Of a stretch of DNA of 64,000 nt, positions 12,791 through 23,414 are shown in pieces; within the stretch, counting starts at the first letter, position 1, and every line of letters begins with the position of its first letter. The DNA is taken from NCBI GenBank assembly GCA_008973525.1, contig WACJ01000514.1, positions 186,001-250,000 of the forward strand, given 5' to 3'. The position numbers were made by a program, and so were the translations under genes. A model generated the notes under the pieces. That model was not told the DNA's origin. It saw only the letters and a program-made list of their open reading frames with translations, and did no database searches. The DNA is from Stenopsyche tienmushanensis. Lineage: Eukaryota; Arthropoda; Insecta; Trichoptera; Stenopsychidae.

Positions 12791-13130
12791 GAATCGACAA
12801 TTGAAAACGATCAAATTGTCTATGCCCAAATAAAAAATATACAAAAAAATTCTCTCATAAATAAAATCAACATAAACATGAACATGATAATTTCTAAAAA
12901 TTAATAAACATAACACGATTATAAATATCTTCATTATAAAAATAAAAAAAAATAATAAATATATATATTTTTTAAATTTATTTGATTAAATTAGTTTCTG
13001 CCAAATGAATATCGCATATTTTTTTAAAATATTCCCTCGCTAACATTGAGATATAAATAAAAGCATTTCATTAATTATTTAAAATATTCTATTAAATATT
13101 ATAGTTTTAAAATTGAGTGTGTAATAAAAT

Positions 13131-13700
13131 CAGGGTCGTAACAAGGACGTGACAAAGCATGCACTGTACCAGTGGTGTAGTGGGGCGGGGGCGCGTGGAT
13201 TCGGCGTTCCCACATTTTTTTTTAGAATTTTGCATAATATAAATCGCCCAATTTTTTAATTTTTTTAAGACCCAAAAATGTTTTCTCTTGAAAATATCGT
13301 TTATTTAAAACGTATAAAAAAGCATATGTTTTTACATGGCTACTATAAACTAAATAAAAGACACGGTGGGATAAATTATTATTATTTATATTGGGGAGCA
13401 AACGCGGCACCCAACTTGCGCACAGCTTTATCATGTCCAAATTTTAAATCAATATACGATGTACAGCACCTTTTTTAAAAATATATTGTATTGGATCATC
13501 GATTTTATTTATTCCAGAATTTACACTCAGACTGTTCTAAATATTTAAATTAAGTGAATATGATTCCACAAAAATTGACTAAATCAACTTTTTATTGGAT
13601 TGCGAGCCGCTTATCCATCATATCAGCGGTCCGAAAAGCGGGCCGATTGAGCGTACAAACTTTATGGACACTCCATCCCCTTTTAGGACTTTTTGTGGTC
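13131..13700 (+). mobile_element. hAT-like non-autonomous element, 3' end lost
   Basis: It opens with CAGGGTCGTAACAAGGACG, like the intact copy at 26088, and shares the internal GTCCGAAAAGCGG block and the later GGACTTTTTG block. The matching right terminal repeat is not present, so it is truncated or rearranged. It lies between Prp38B and METTL6. Confidence 0.6.
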
Positions 13701-14166
13701 TAATTATCAATTCACATAAAAAATACTATTAATATTTAATCTATTGTAGACAACTATTCATCAATTATTTTTTTTTAATGAATTAAAAGACATTTAATAT
13801 GGAGCAAAGATTACCAGTATTTATGGAAAACGATTGAAACAAAATAAAAGTTCATGTTAGCGATCAAAATTTAAATATTAATATTCAAATAAATACTATT
13901 TATAAATTAGTTTATAAAAATATAAACAATCAAGGGCATTAAAATGGCTAAGTGGTAAAATGAAAATTTATTCGTTTAAAATTAAAACGGTTTGGCCCAA
14001 CTCTAATGGCGTCACAAGGCCGCAGATTTATGGGTTAATGTCAAACTCCATTTTGTTCAAGCGATTCCGGCAAAATTACGTTCGTTCTTTCATACGTAGT
14101 GTCTCGTTCGCTTCGGTCGTGCATTTTGTTGCGCTTTTGGCTCCTTGGTTGTCCCATGGGAGCGTG

Positions 14167-15063
14167 ATGCAGGAGATAAACGCGGATGGAGATGCCGGTC
14201 GCGAACTGTCAGCGGCGGAGCGCGAGCAGCTTGCGGCCCAGGCGCGGCGCCCCGTCACGGCTGCACGCGCGGCGCGCCTCGAATTGGAAGCTAAAAGACA
14301 CTGGGATCTTTTCTATAAACGTAACGGAGTCAACTTCTTCAAGGATCGCAACTGGACTACGCGGGAGTTCCGAGAGTTGCTGCCGGTGCTCGATGCGGCT
14401 CACGGTCGACGCACGTTGCTCGAGATAGGATTGCGGCGTCGGTAACCTCATTTTTCCGCTGATCCGCGATGGTTTCAATGACTATTTTTTGTACGCTTGC
14501 GATCTATCACCTCGCGCTGTACAACTGGTCAAGGAAAATGAACTCTATGATGAATCTATCGTTAAGGCTTTCGAGGCCGATATGACGACCGACCACGTGT
14601 TTGACATTCTGCCTAAATCGAGCATCGACGTAGCTACCATGATATTTTTTATGTCCGCCATACATCCTGATAAATTTACAAAATGCATAAGCACCGTTTA
14701 TGAACTTATGGTCCCGGGAGGAGTTGTTCTCTTCCGGGACTACGGCATTTATGATATGACCCAAATGCGGTTCAAACCGGGACATCTGATATCTGAAAAT
14801 TTCTACATGAGACAAGACGGAACTAGGTTAGTATTCATACATTTATTTAATAATATTGTAACATTGTTTGAAATTTTTTCAGTATTTAATTTATTATTCG
14901 CAGGAGTTACTTCTTTAAACGCGAGGAATTAGCAGATTTATTTATTAAAGCCGGCTTTGAAGTAACGTGCAATGATTACGTTGAGCGTAGGACTATCAAC
15001 AAAAAAGAACAGATAGATGTTCCGCGTAACTTTTTGCAAGCGAAGTTTAGAAAACCGAATTGA
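14167..15063 (+). CDS. Mettl6: METTL6-like tRNA m3C methyltransferase, with a 1-nt frameshift
   Basis: METTL6 makes 3-methylcytidine at position 32 of serine tRNAs using S-adenosylmethionine. The family is recognised from HWDLFYKRNGVNFFKDRNW and TTREF near residues 45-65, YACDLSPRAV (motif II), FFMSAIHPDK, VLFRDYGIYDMTQMRF, ENFYMRQDGTRSYFF and the C-terminal VPRNFLQAKF; these fit METTL6 better than METTL2/8. Exons are 14167-14826 and 14904-15063 (TGA). One surplus T at 14431/14432 turns the expected Gly-Cys-Gly-Val-Gly-Asn SAM loop into a premature stop at 14443. Both halves are otherwise well conserved, and ignoring that base gives 272 residues, the family's usual size. The start at 14167 is chosen over an in-frame upstream ATG at 13960 because the upstream residues do not look like the family. 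Confidence 0.88.
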
Positions 15064-15117
15064 CGGAAGAAAATTACAATGTAAGATTTATATAATATTT
15101 TATGATGATATAAATGC

Positions 15118-15200
15118 ATATGATGAATGCTTTGAGGCTCCCTCTACTGAGCGAACCCAAAAAAAAACCATGCTGCGAACACTTCGTTAAGAATCTGATA
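15118..15200 (+). ncRNA. Box C/D snoRNA, family A copy 1
   Basis: C box ATGATGA at 15120-15126, D' CTGA at 15147-15150, D box CTGA at 15195-15198. The D box is 69 nt from the intron's 3' splice site. The sequence before D' (15135-15145, AGGCTCCCTCT) is complementary to the conserved 18S rRNA stretch AGAGGGAGCCT that precedes the GAGAAACGGC segment, so 18S 2'-O-methylation is the likely role. The C' box is degenerate. Confidence 0.75.
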
Positions 15201-15383
15201 ACGTACTTTGCATAACATTTTTATAATATATTCTTCAATCTATTAATTGTGTGATTTTATGTTTTAGCTGAAAAATGTTGATATTGCTGGGCTTTAGCCG
15301 ATGATGGCTTAAGATTTATGCTGATACGAGGATAGCTAGGTAAATTTATGAACGTCTTATAACAGTATTAATTGTATTATTTT

Positions 15384-15466
15384 AAATGATGAATGCTTTG
15401 AGGCTCCCTCTACTGAGCGAACCCAAAAAAACCCATGCTGAAAGCACTTCGTTAAGAATCTGATCA
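15384..15466 (+). ncRNA. Box C/D snoRNA, family A copy 2
   Basis: C box ATGATGA at 15386-15392, D' CTGA at 15413-15416, D box CTGA at 15460-15463, 72 nt before the next exon. The guide segment before D' is identical to copy 1, while the flanking intron differs. Confidence 0.75.
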
Positions 15467-15675
15467 TTTGATTTGTATAACACGTTTATAATATATACAT
15501 CTTCAATCTATTAATCGTGCGATTGTATGTTTCAGTTTAAAAAAAATGCTACGCCTGTCACATTTGCGTTAAGTGAAACCGTAGCAGTGAGCGCATTAAG
15601 ATTCACACCGCTATGAAGCCAATGGATACGTAGGTAAATTATTGAATGTCTTGTAACGGTATATTGTAATTATTA

Positions 15676-16616
15676 GATGTTCTCATAAGTTATGTCGTTT
15701 TTTCCAATGCAATTCAAGATGATTTTTCAACTTTTTGGACATGTTAGCTATGTAGAGATGTACTTTCGTTTGTTATCAACGAAAAATTGAACTCATCTTC
15801 ACTAGAAGTAATTTTTTGTCAGTGTTCCATGCTTATTGGGCTCAGGTAACTTCGAGAGAAATATTCTGATTGCCAAGAAAGTTGAGCTCGAACTAATGTC
15901 AAAGGCAGAATTTGACCCAGAGTGTTTTTGGGATAAGACATCTTTGTAGCCTTATAATACATTGTGTCACTCAATACCTCATTACATGATCCACGAAAGG
16001 CCAGGAGTAGACTTGTAAAGCGATATTCGTTAGGCTAAACCTAAATAAAGACCATTATCGAGTGGTGCCCGAGAGGCACCACTCGAGTTGCCACATCACA
16101 TGCAGTGGTGCCTGAGAGGCACCGCTCGAGCGCAAAGGGTTAATACTTCTTTTTCTTGCAATAATCTCCTGGGTTAATGCCATTGGGTCATGTTACTTTT
16201 GGTCAATGGCGTGTGGGACCCAAACACCTTTTTGAATTGTCCCCAAATTAGGATCTTGTAGTATTGGACCAGGATGTGCTGACCATTTTTGAGAATTTTT
16301 TGATGCTCAACAATGGATTGTCCTCTCATCAACTTACATCCGAGGCATGTCTTATATATAATATTGTATAATGTCACCATAAACTTTGTATATGTTTGGA
16401 GCTTCTTTCCGCTGGTATTGAAAAAGTATACAGCTCCACAGATGTTTTTCAAACGGACAAGTCTCTTCCAATGTCGTTATAAGGATAAGGGATTGTTTTA
16501 TTGTCTCAAGCTGATGAAACGGTAGATGCTCACACGAGAAACATACTGCTCAACAGATTGAGGATGTTATTTTGAAGACGGTGCATTGAAAAAACGACAT
16601 AACTTATGTCAACATT
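15676..16616. mobile_element. TA-flanked TIR transposon in a snoRNA-host intron
   Basis: The ends are long inverted repeats, both containing CATAAGTTATGTCGTTTTTT and followed inward by CAATGCA, flanked by TA at 15674-15675 and 16617-16618. That fits the Tc1/mariner superfamily target. Inside are a repeated GGTGCC..GGCACC hairpin pair near 16060-16130 and a minus-strand frame of about 90 codons (16174-16452) that I could not assign. At 941 bp it is probably non-autonomous. Confidence 0.65.
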
Positions 16617-16629
16617 TAATATTTTAAAT

Positions 16630-17206
16630 CAGGGGGTAGTCAATCATTTTCCGTCCACTTTTGTATGTTCAGAAGTAAAATTTTGCACCCATTGTCTACC
16701 AGTTCCACAGTGACAATTTAACGCAACTGCAAAGTACTCTTTTTGAGTTGAAGCTTAATATAAATATATATTTAAATTAATCATTTTATTTATACTTTGC
16801 ATAAAAAAATCTTCTGTGTTGAAATCGTCCCTTTTAAAACTTAATCGGTGATTAAACTTTGCGATGATTTAACCGAGACGTGCAATTCTTAACCTTTTCT
16901 TCGCCATGATGTATTTACCAAGACTTGACTAATAATAAGAACATCGAGATGAATAATTCTGAATGAGAATATTCAGAATTTCATATTGTGTACTAAATAC
17001 ACATCATAGTAGCACGTGAGTGTTTTTTAGCACGTTAAAGGAAAGGTTAAACTCTTGCTGGAATTTAAATTCTGCTTGTTTTTACAAGATATAAGGTAGT
17101 GAAAGGACTTGAATTGAATATAATTTTTCAAATATTCGGAAATAATGCAGACAGTTTTAAGGTGGCCAATTAGTGGGCGGTAGGAATCAGGTTGACTACA
17201 CCACTG
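16630..17206. mobile_element. Non-autonomous hAT element abutting snoRNA A3
   Basis: The ends are CAGGGGGTAGTCAATC and, on the other strand, CAGTGGTGTAGTCAACC. The 8-bp duplication TTTTAAAT is at 16622-16629 and 17207-17214; 8 bp is the hAT signature. The right copy of the duplication runs into the C box of snoRNA A3, which stays intact. No transposase frame is present. Confidence 0.75.
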
Positions 17207-17209
17207 TTT

Positions 17210-17293
17210 TAAATGATGAATGCTTTGAGGCTCCCTCTACTGAGCGAACCCAAAAAAAACCATGCTGCAAACACTTCGTTATAAATCTGATAC
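17210..17293 (+). ncRNA. Box C/D snoRNA, family A copy 3
   Basis: C box ATGATGA at 17213-17219, D' CTGA at 17240-17243, D box CTGA at 17287-17290, 71 nt before the exon at 17362. Nearly identical to copy 1, although about 1.5 kb of transposons has been inserted upstream in the same intron. Confidence 0.75.
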
Positions 17294-17464
17294 AAAATAC
17301 ATAATAAGATAAACATTATAATTTGGCATATGTGATTTATATATCGTTGTATTAATTCCAGACCAAGAAAATGAGGTGTAAATTGGATTCCCTGTCTCTG
17401 AAAATAATCCTGGAAGCCTTAGGTAATTAACATTCAATGCTATTATTATTAAACCAATATATTT

Positions 17465-17540
17465 GATATGATGGAAAAAACTATGCTCCCACTTGCAACG
17501 TGAATTATACATGTGCTCTTTTACTTACCAAATCTGAGAC
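17465..17540 (+). ncRNA. Box C/D snoRNA-like unit, family B copy 1
   Basis: C box ATGATGG at 17468-17474 (one change from the consensus) and D box CTGA at 17534-17537, 70 nt before the 3' splice site at 17607. The unit is repeated almost unchanged at 17710 and 17963. The segment before the D box (CTTACCAAAT) would be the guide; I could not place its target. Confidence 0.68.
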
Positions 17541-17709
17541 ATTTACATTTGAATAATTTTTGATTGTATTTTGTATTGTTATTAAAATACTTGTTAATTA
17601 ATTTTAGATGCCGCTTTAAATCTGCGTGGACAATTGAATAAATTCCAAACGTGCGATGTTAACGTAAAGGTAAGATTAACAAATTGATTTAATTATGTAT
17701 TTTATATTG

Positions 17710-17785
17710 TATATGATGGAAAAAACTATGCTCCCACTTGCAAGGTGAATTGTACATGTGCTCTTTTACTTACCAAATCTGAGAT
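17710..17785 (+). ncRNA. Box C/D snoRNA-like unit, family B copy 2
   Basis: C box ATGATGG at 17713-17719, D box CTGA at 17779-17782, 70 nt before the 3' splice site at 17852. It differs from copy 1 at only a few positions, while the surrounding intron is divergent. Confidence 0.68.
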
Positions 17786-17962
17786 ATTAATCTGAATTAT
17801 GATATTTAATTGTGTTTGGTATTATTGTTAAAAGCTTTTTAAATGATTTTAGATGCCGTTTAAAATCTGCGCGTTACACGCGAGGACAATTTGAATAAAT
17901 TCCGAATGTGATGTTGAAAGGTAAATTGAACAGATTGATTTGATTTTTTTAATTTTAATTTG

Positions 17963-18038
17963 TATATGATGGAAAAAACTATGCTCCCACTTGCAACGTG
18001 AATTGTATATGTGCCTTTTTACTTACCAAATCTGATGT
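17963..18038 (+). ncRNA. Box C/D snoRNA-like unit, family B copy 3
   Basis: C box ATGATGG at 17966-17972, D box CTGA at 18032-18035, 73 nt before the 3' splice site at 18108. A weak terminal stem can be drawn between TTTAATTTGTATA upstream and TGTATTGTAAA downstream. Confidence 0.68.
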
Positions 18039-18204
18039 ATTGTAAAGACAAATAAGCTATTGCGTTTTATATTGTTCGGTTAATAATTGAGGGTGTTTTA
18101 ATTTTCAGATCCAGAAGCTAAATGGACAATTGAAGCATTGATATACGGCTAAAAGTAGATGGAAGATTAAAATATATTTGAAATCATATTTGGTGTTTTA
18201 TTTT

Positions 18205-18720
18205 ATTCAAAACTGAACTCAAACAATATTACATGCATTATAAAGCAACTCAACCTTTTCACACCGGCGATGTAGATTTTGCAAAGGATTGATAATATTC
18301 TGCTAATGACGCCACTCCAGAACAGTTGAGGGGGAATAACAAAATTGGTCAATGATAAGAATGATGTATGCAGTCTTAATTATCAAAACAAACTGCTTGC
18401 TCTCGAGACAACACAAACGAAAGTCATCTCATCTTTGTTGAAAGAGCTTAATAGCTTGTCTGATAGCGATTTCAGTTAATTACACTTAAAGAATGCGAAT
18501 TAGAATACGATTGTTTGTTGAAAGCAAGTAGAATGTTTAGACGTGTTCAGATCTTTACGGTGCGACTTTGCCATCGATGCACGAGTGTATGATAAGATGC
18601 AAGATACCCGTCTGTTTCATGATTTCCTGTCTGATAGAGTTAATGACTCCATTTCGCCTGACTTGTTCAGAGAGAAAGTGTACTATATTTATGAAAATAC
18701 TACAAATTATTAACTATTTT
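18205..18720 (+). repeat. Dispersed repeat, longer copy
   Basis: Its central 200 bp match the fragment in the Nup205 intron (2767-3000) in opposite orientation. Short + strand peptide stretches exist but stops interrupt them, and I cannot assign the family. It begins close after the snoRNA host's last exon. Confidence 0.6.
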
Positions 18721-19296
18721 TCGACATAGTCGTCTTTTCGATTTACTTTGTGAGCTGAGAGTTTAGCCTTTCTAATACCATCTTCAAAAAAGTCTGCTGA
18801 TGTTATGGCCCATTATTTGATGACATTTCAGACCATCGTCAGTAAAAAAACTCAAGTAATGCAACAAGCACACTTTATACTTTAACATAGCCATCCGTAG
18901 TAATTAGTTTCCTCCCAAGAGAGACCATGATTTTTCCGGCTGAAAAAGTGGCGTTGAATTATTTGCTGATGGTGAGGAGGGATGTTGTTCCACCATCCCT
19001 ATGAATAGTTTTAATTTAGTTAAAAATCTGAAATAATATTTTCTTTTGCACGAAGAAACCGGATTACGCTCCTCACCTCACAACTGGACTTGGAAAAGAG
19101 ATGCTCATTTCAAAATGGCACTACAACAACATTTTACAGCCGACTTTGACAAACAAACCCTAATTCTCTTCCCAACATAAGCTTTTATTGCAGTTTTTCC
19201 AACTCTATCGAAAATTAAAACTGCAGAGCATCAGTACTTTTACTTTGTGGACATGCCTTGTATACAGAAATCTGTCACTGCAAGTAGTTTTATTCA

Positions 19297-19564
19297 ATAG
19301 GGGTAGGCAAGAGCAGCTTGCGAGCCGCATGCAGCTCTTTGCATAGATGTTTGCAGCTCTTCAGAGAAAAACTCGGATATAGTAAAGCTATGAAAAGCTA
19401 TGCATGGACATAATTCTAATTAAATTTTTAAAATTAACATCTTGAACTTTTATCCCTAAAAATCCATATCCTATATGTATGTATATTACATATGTGTGGC
19501 TCTCTGGTACCCTTGCTATCCTGTTTCCGTGACAATTTGGCTCTTCTTAAACTGCTGACCCTGC
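19297..19564. mobile_element. Possible short hAT-like MITE
   Basis: The left end AGGGGTAGGCAAGAGCAGC and the reverse of the right end, CAGGGTCAGCAGTTTAAG, look like degenerate hAT terminal repeats. I could not find an 8-bp duplication, so the call is weak. Confidence 0.3.
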
Positions 19565-19849
19565 AAAAGGGTATTGAAAAATTATTAGAATATGTCCCTT
19601 TTTTATAAGAGCAATGCCAGCTTTTGATTATTTGTATTATGTTATATAAACAAGTTGATGTAGGAGTGAATCTGAAATGCACGTAAGCGTCACGTATATC
19701 TTCACTCTATACCGGCAACGCCCAAACGAGGAAAGGAGGGAATGGACTCTGCACTACAGAAAGCCCTTTTCGGTAGAATCAAAGAGGTCGTCTATTTTTT
19801 TTTTAGTAGTATTTATAAACCTATCAATACGGTTGTGAAAGCGTTCGTC

Positions 19850-20040
19850 AATATGTTCATTCAGGATACCCGCTGGGTGAGCGTTCAAAATGAAATTCGG
19901 TGGTAAAGCTACCTTCAATATCGAGCGAATGAGGAGGTGAATGTATTATACAGACGAGATGGATGGATATTGAAGAGGCCCATAGTTCTGCAGTGGACTG
20001 TTTGTGGCTGCACTATGATGATTGATGATGATGTTATAAT
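19850..20040 (+). mobile_element. RTE-like retrotransposon 3' end with ATG/GAT repeat tail
   Basis: The sequence includes GGATATTGAAGAGGCCCATA, CTGCAGTGGACTG and GTGGCTGCACTATGATG, and ends in GATGATGATG. It recurs reversed at 53530-53730. This 3' end with a trinucleotide tail is typical of RTE-type elements of insects. Non-coding. Confidence 0.6.
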
Positions 20041-23000
20041 TATAGTTGTCAATATAGTCAATTTAAAATGTATTAATTGAAAACGTTAAATGTTTGAATC
20101 AAGTATTCTTCCATATAAAATAAGAAATTTCTCACTGCTTACAAGTTCTTAAAAAGCCGTTGGCTGTTGTTACGAATGAAGGATGTTTGTGGATTTTAAA
20201 TAAATAACAAGGAAACATTGTGTTTTGCTGCATGTACTTAATTTACTTACACGATATGATAAATAAATTATTTTATTTCCTTATTTAATAATCAATTATT
20301 TATATATTATAATATTATATAAATCTTTTTATTCATTAACTTTACTTACATCTCTTATATCTGAATAAAAAATTAAAACTCATTATATGGAGCAAGTGAC
20401 TATGACATATGTAAATATTGTATATAATAATCAACTACAAGAATATATCTAGTTTTTTTTTTTAAATACACATTTAAATACTTATATATTTGATTAAATA
20501 ACCATTTTTAAAAACACTATTATCATTTTCATTATATCATAATATGCAAAAATTTTCTACATGTGTTTATAAAAATTTTCAAGCTTGGAAATCCATAAAA
20601 TGGTCAATTTCAACATGTATATATTCAACCAAATAAGTATAAAAAATATAATATTATCATCAATGGTTTTCGATACATTTTATAGTTATTTGGTCAACAA
20701 ATATAGCGGTGTGTGCGCGTGTGAATGTATGTACTTGCGCGTGTTTGTTTCGTTATAGATGATGGTATTTATTGAATAATGTCTTAAATTCTTGAAGATT
20801 TCCATAGTTGTCGTCTGTATAGCGAATTATTGTTTGTATATTTGAATGTATTTTAATGGCAAGTTTTAATGTATTCATATTTTCATGTTGTGTGTTTGAG
20901 AGCTACGCAACGATCTTAAAAATAGGAATTCTACGAGACAAGAATCATGGACGACAACTCTTCATATCATTATCTTCGTATTTTTTGACTCGATACATAT
21001 AACTAGTAAATAAAACAAACTTCTCAATTGGAAGGTACATTACTTTAATTACATTAATAATACACATGGCTGTAAAAATCAATATGAATAGGAAATATAA
21101 TCAATGTATGAATATCTATAATGCCCTTTATGTGATCATGTGGCTGGCTGAGATCACATAAACTGCAATATAAATATAGTTTTGTCGAAAACTAGAAATA
21201 AGTTACATTGTTTGATTGGAATATTATAGATACCCCGTCACACGTCAATAGCCGTATCGCCTCTTTGTTTTTGTACCTTAGTAAATAAGTGTTAATTACT
21301 GACCATTGCAAGATATTACGATCATCTTTCATATGAAATTTGTATTTGATTTAAACGATCATCTAAGAAGGAAAAGACCGGAAGAAACATATAAAATGGT
21401 ATTTTTTATAATGCAATCGTTTTACTCATATCATCTATATGAAACATCTATATCCCTCAAAGATCTGATACACACATTATCTTTAAAATACATTTAATAT
21501 TCATTTATTCATTGTACTTTATTTAATATCGAGACAAACATATTTTCCGGCTCTACGAAGGTTCTAGATATGCCCGTTTCTTTTCAATTGTGATAAAGGG
21601 CTACACAATGCCTACGTATTTCACGGCTAAAGAAAGCAATATATTTTACCCTAACATTAATTTGTGAATAGAGTAACATAAAATCAATCAAATCCGTAAC
21701 TCAACATTGATTATACATTTCGTGTATAAAATATCGACTGTATCAAAATAGTATTGACACATTCGTGTTATTTGGGATAGAGGTTTTTGCATATCCTTTG
21801 ATTAAATGTTATACACTTGAATGAAATACTCTATATAAGAACCATTTTACGTTCCGCGTTGTTGCAATGATATCGTCATAATTTCCATCTTCTATCGCTT
21901 ACATATTCATTGAGACTTTTCCAAAGGGTGGTTTAACTTCGCCCATGTTGGCATTATTCATTCCAAAATAAAATTTAAATGCAAACCACATTGCATCGTT
22001 TGAGGCTGATTTCAAAATTGTCTTTGTAATTTAAGATTTTATTTCAACGGAGCAAACATACATATAAGGAAATTTTTATAGAAATTAATATTATTTCTTT
22101 ATATTTGCTTTATTCGGTTTTCAAAGCATATAAATATAATATAATATTCTGTAAAATGTATATATAAGTATTTGTGATTCGAATGATACGTTCATTTTGA
22201 AATCACCCTGATTGATCGCTCGTTATCGTACGTTTTAAATACAAACGAAATCAACGAAAAGCTGAGAAGAATTAAATCCGTCGGTAAATTGATTTTAAAT
22301 CATCCGTTAATAAATACGAACAGAAATGCACATAATGTGCATACAAATATCGTTTAATTACAAAAAAATACTATAAATATCATTATATATCGATCCACTG
22401 AGCTTATATTTAAATATAAAATCACACATGATTTTAGGCATATAAAATAAGGGCTGGTATTTTGAGTATGGGATGTTTTGATTCCTGGATGGACGCTTGT
22501 AAAACTTCAATAGAAAACCCTTTTGCTCTTTTGATGTACCAAATGCCATTAATAATAACGTAATAAATTCTTGATTGAATTAATTTTTTTCCATCATTTT
22601 GTAGCGCTAATTGTAAGCTATATTGATTTTTTGCTTGAATTACTTTATGCATATTTATGATATATTTGTATATAATATTAATATTTATCGATCATCGTTG
22701 TTACATTTGTTGCAGACGAGAGCATCTAAATTTCATGTGTGATCATAAAGGCGTACCAAATTTTCACAATTTTGGTCCATTATAAACAATATGAAAATGC
22801 AATTCTTACAGTGAATTATTGATTCATTTGTATTATCAAATTCATTTTTTGTACTAATCCGGTCAATGAAAATAAGAAGTAAGTATTGTTTTTATACGTA
22901 GAAGCCGGGGCAAGCGATTTTGTTGGAAAGCTCACCGATATAAAATAAATAGTCGTTGAATGGTTATACGTATAATTAAAGGAAAATAAGTTCATCATTT

Positions 23001-23414
23001 TAAACTATAAAAGGATGATAAATTCACAATGTAGATTATAATTAGAAAGATATGTTGAAGATTTTACAAATAAAATATAACTTTAGGAGCTAGATTAGAA
23101 ACAAGAAGTCAATAAATAATCATCAAAAATCAAACTTTCAACGATACATTTTGATAAAATTGTCAAACAAATAAATACAAAACCGATTGAATCAATCTTC
23201 TACGATTAAAAAGTTTATAAAATGTAAATTTGAAACCCATCGTGGAATTTCAACGTTATTATTTTATAAAGTTTTTGGCAATATTGGAGGCTGATTTCAA
23301 TATCGGATGATCGTAGAAAATAATAATTCAAATGGGGTTCTGTAAAGTTGGATTTGGAGTTAAATTTTGTTAATTTTAAATAGGGGGAGGGGAGGGAAGA
23401 TGCTTTGAAAAAAC
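20040..23414. other. AT-rich flank downstream of PC2
   Basis: Very AT-rich sequence between the snoRNA region and the PC2 stop codon. Part is presumably PC2 3' UTR. Open frames are short and family-less, and I see no RNA gene or bounded transposon. Confidence 0.5.

Larger units (their letters stand above)
15081..18195 (+). ncRNA. Multi-intron snoRNA host transcript (non-coding exons)
   Basis: Exons predicted from GT-AG signals are 15268-15339, 15536-15633, 17362-17422, 17608-17669, 17853-17920 and a last one from 18109, with ATTAAA at 18166. The first donor, at 15081, lies 17 nt after the METTL6 stop. Each intron carries one snoRNA-like unit. The exons are 60-100 nt, share no frame and carry stops, while the snoRNA units are far better conserved between copies than the exons: the pattern of a UHG/SNHG-type host. 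17608-17669 and 17853-17920 are recognisable duplicates of each other, as are the 3' halves of the first two exons. Transcription from a METTL6 promoter or from its own start cannot be told apart here. Confidence 0.65.

Noticed and set aside
12463..12833. Overlapping ~100-codon frames near 12.5-12.8 kb
   Set aside because: They lie in the CpG-rich Prp38B promoter and first intron; GC-rich sequence lacks stops and the peptides look like no family.
13960..14166. A longer METTL6 start at 13960
   Set aside because: The 69 extra residues are unlike the family; the ATG at 14167 gives the normal length.
16060..16135. A CRISPR-like or terminator-like repeat pair
   Set aside because: Only two GGTGCC..GGCACC hairpin units within a eukaryotic transposon; no array exists.
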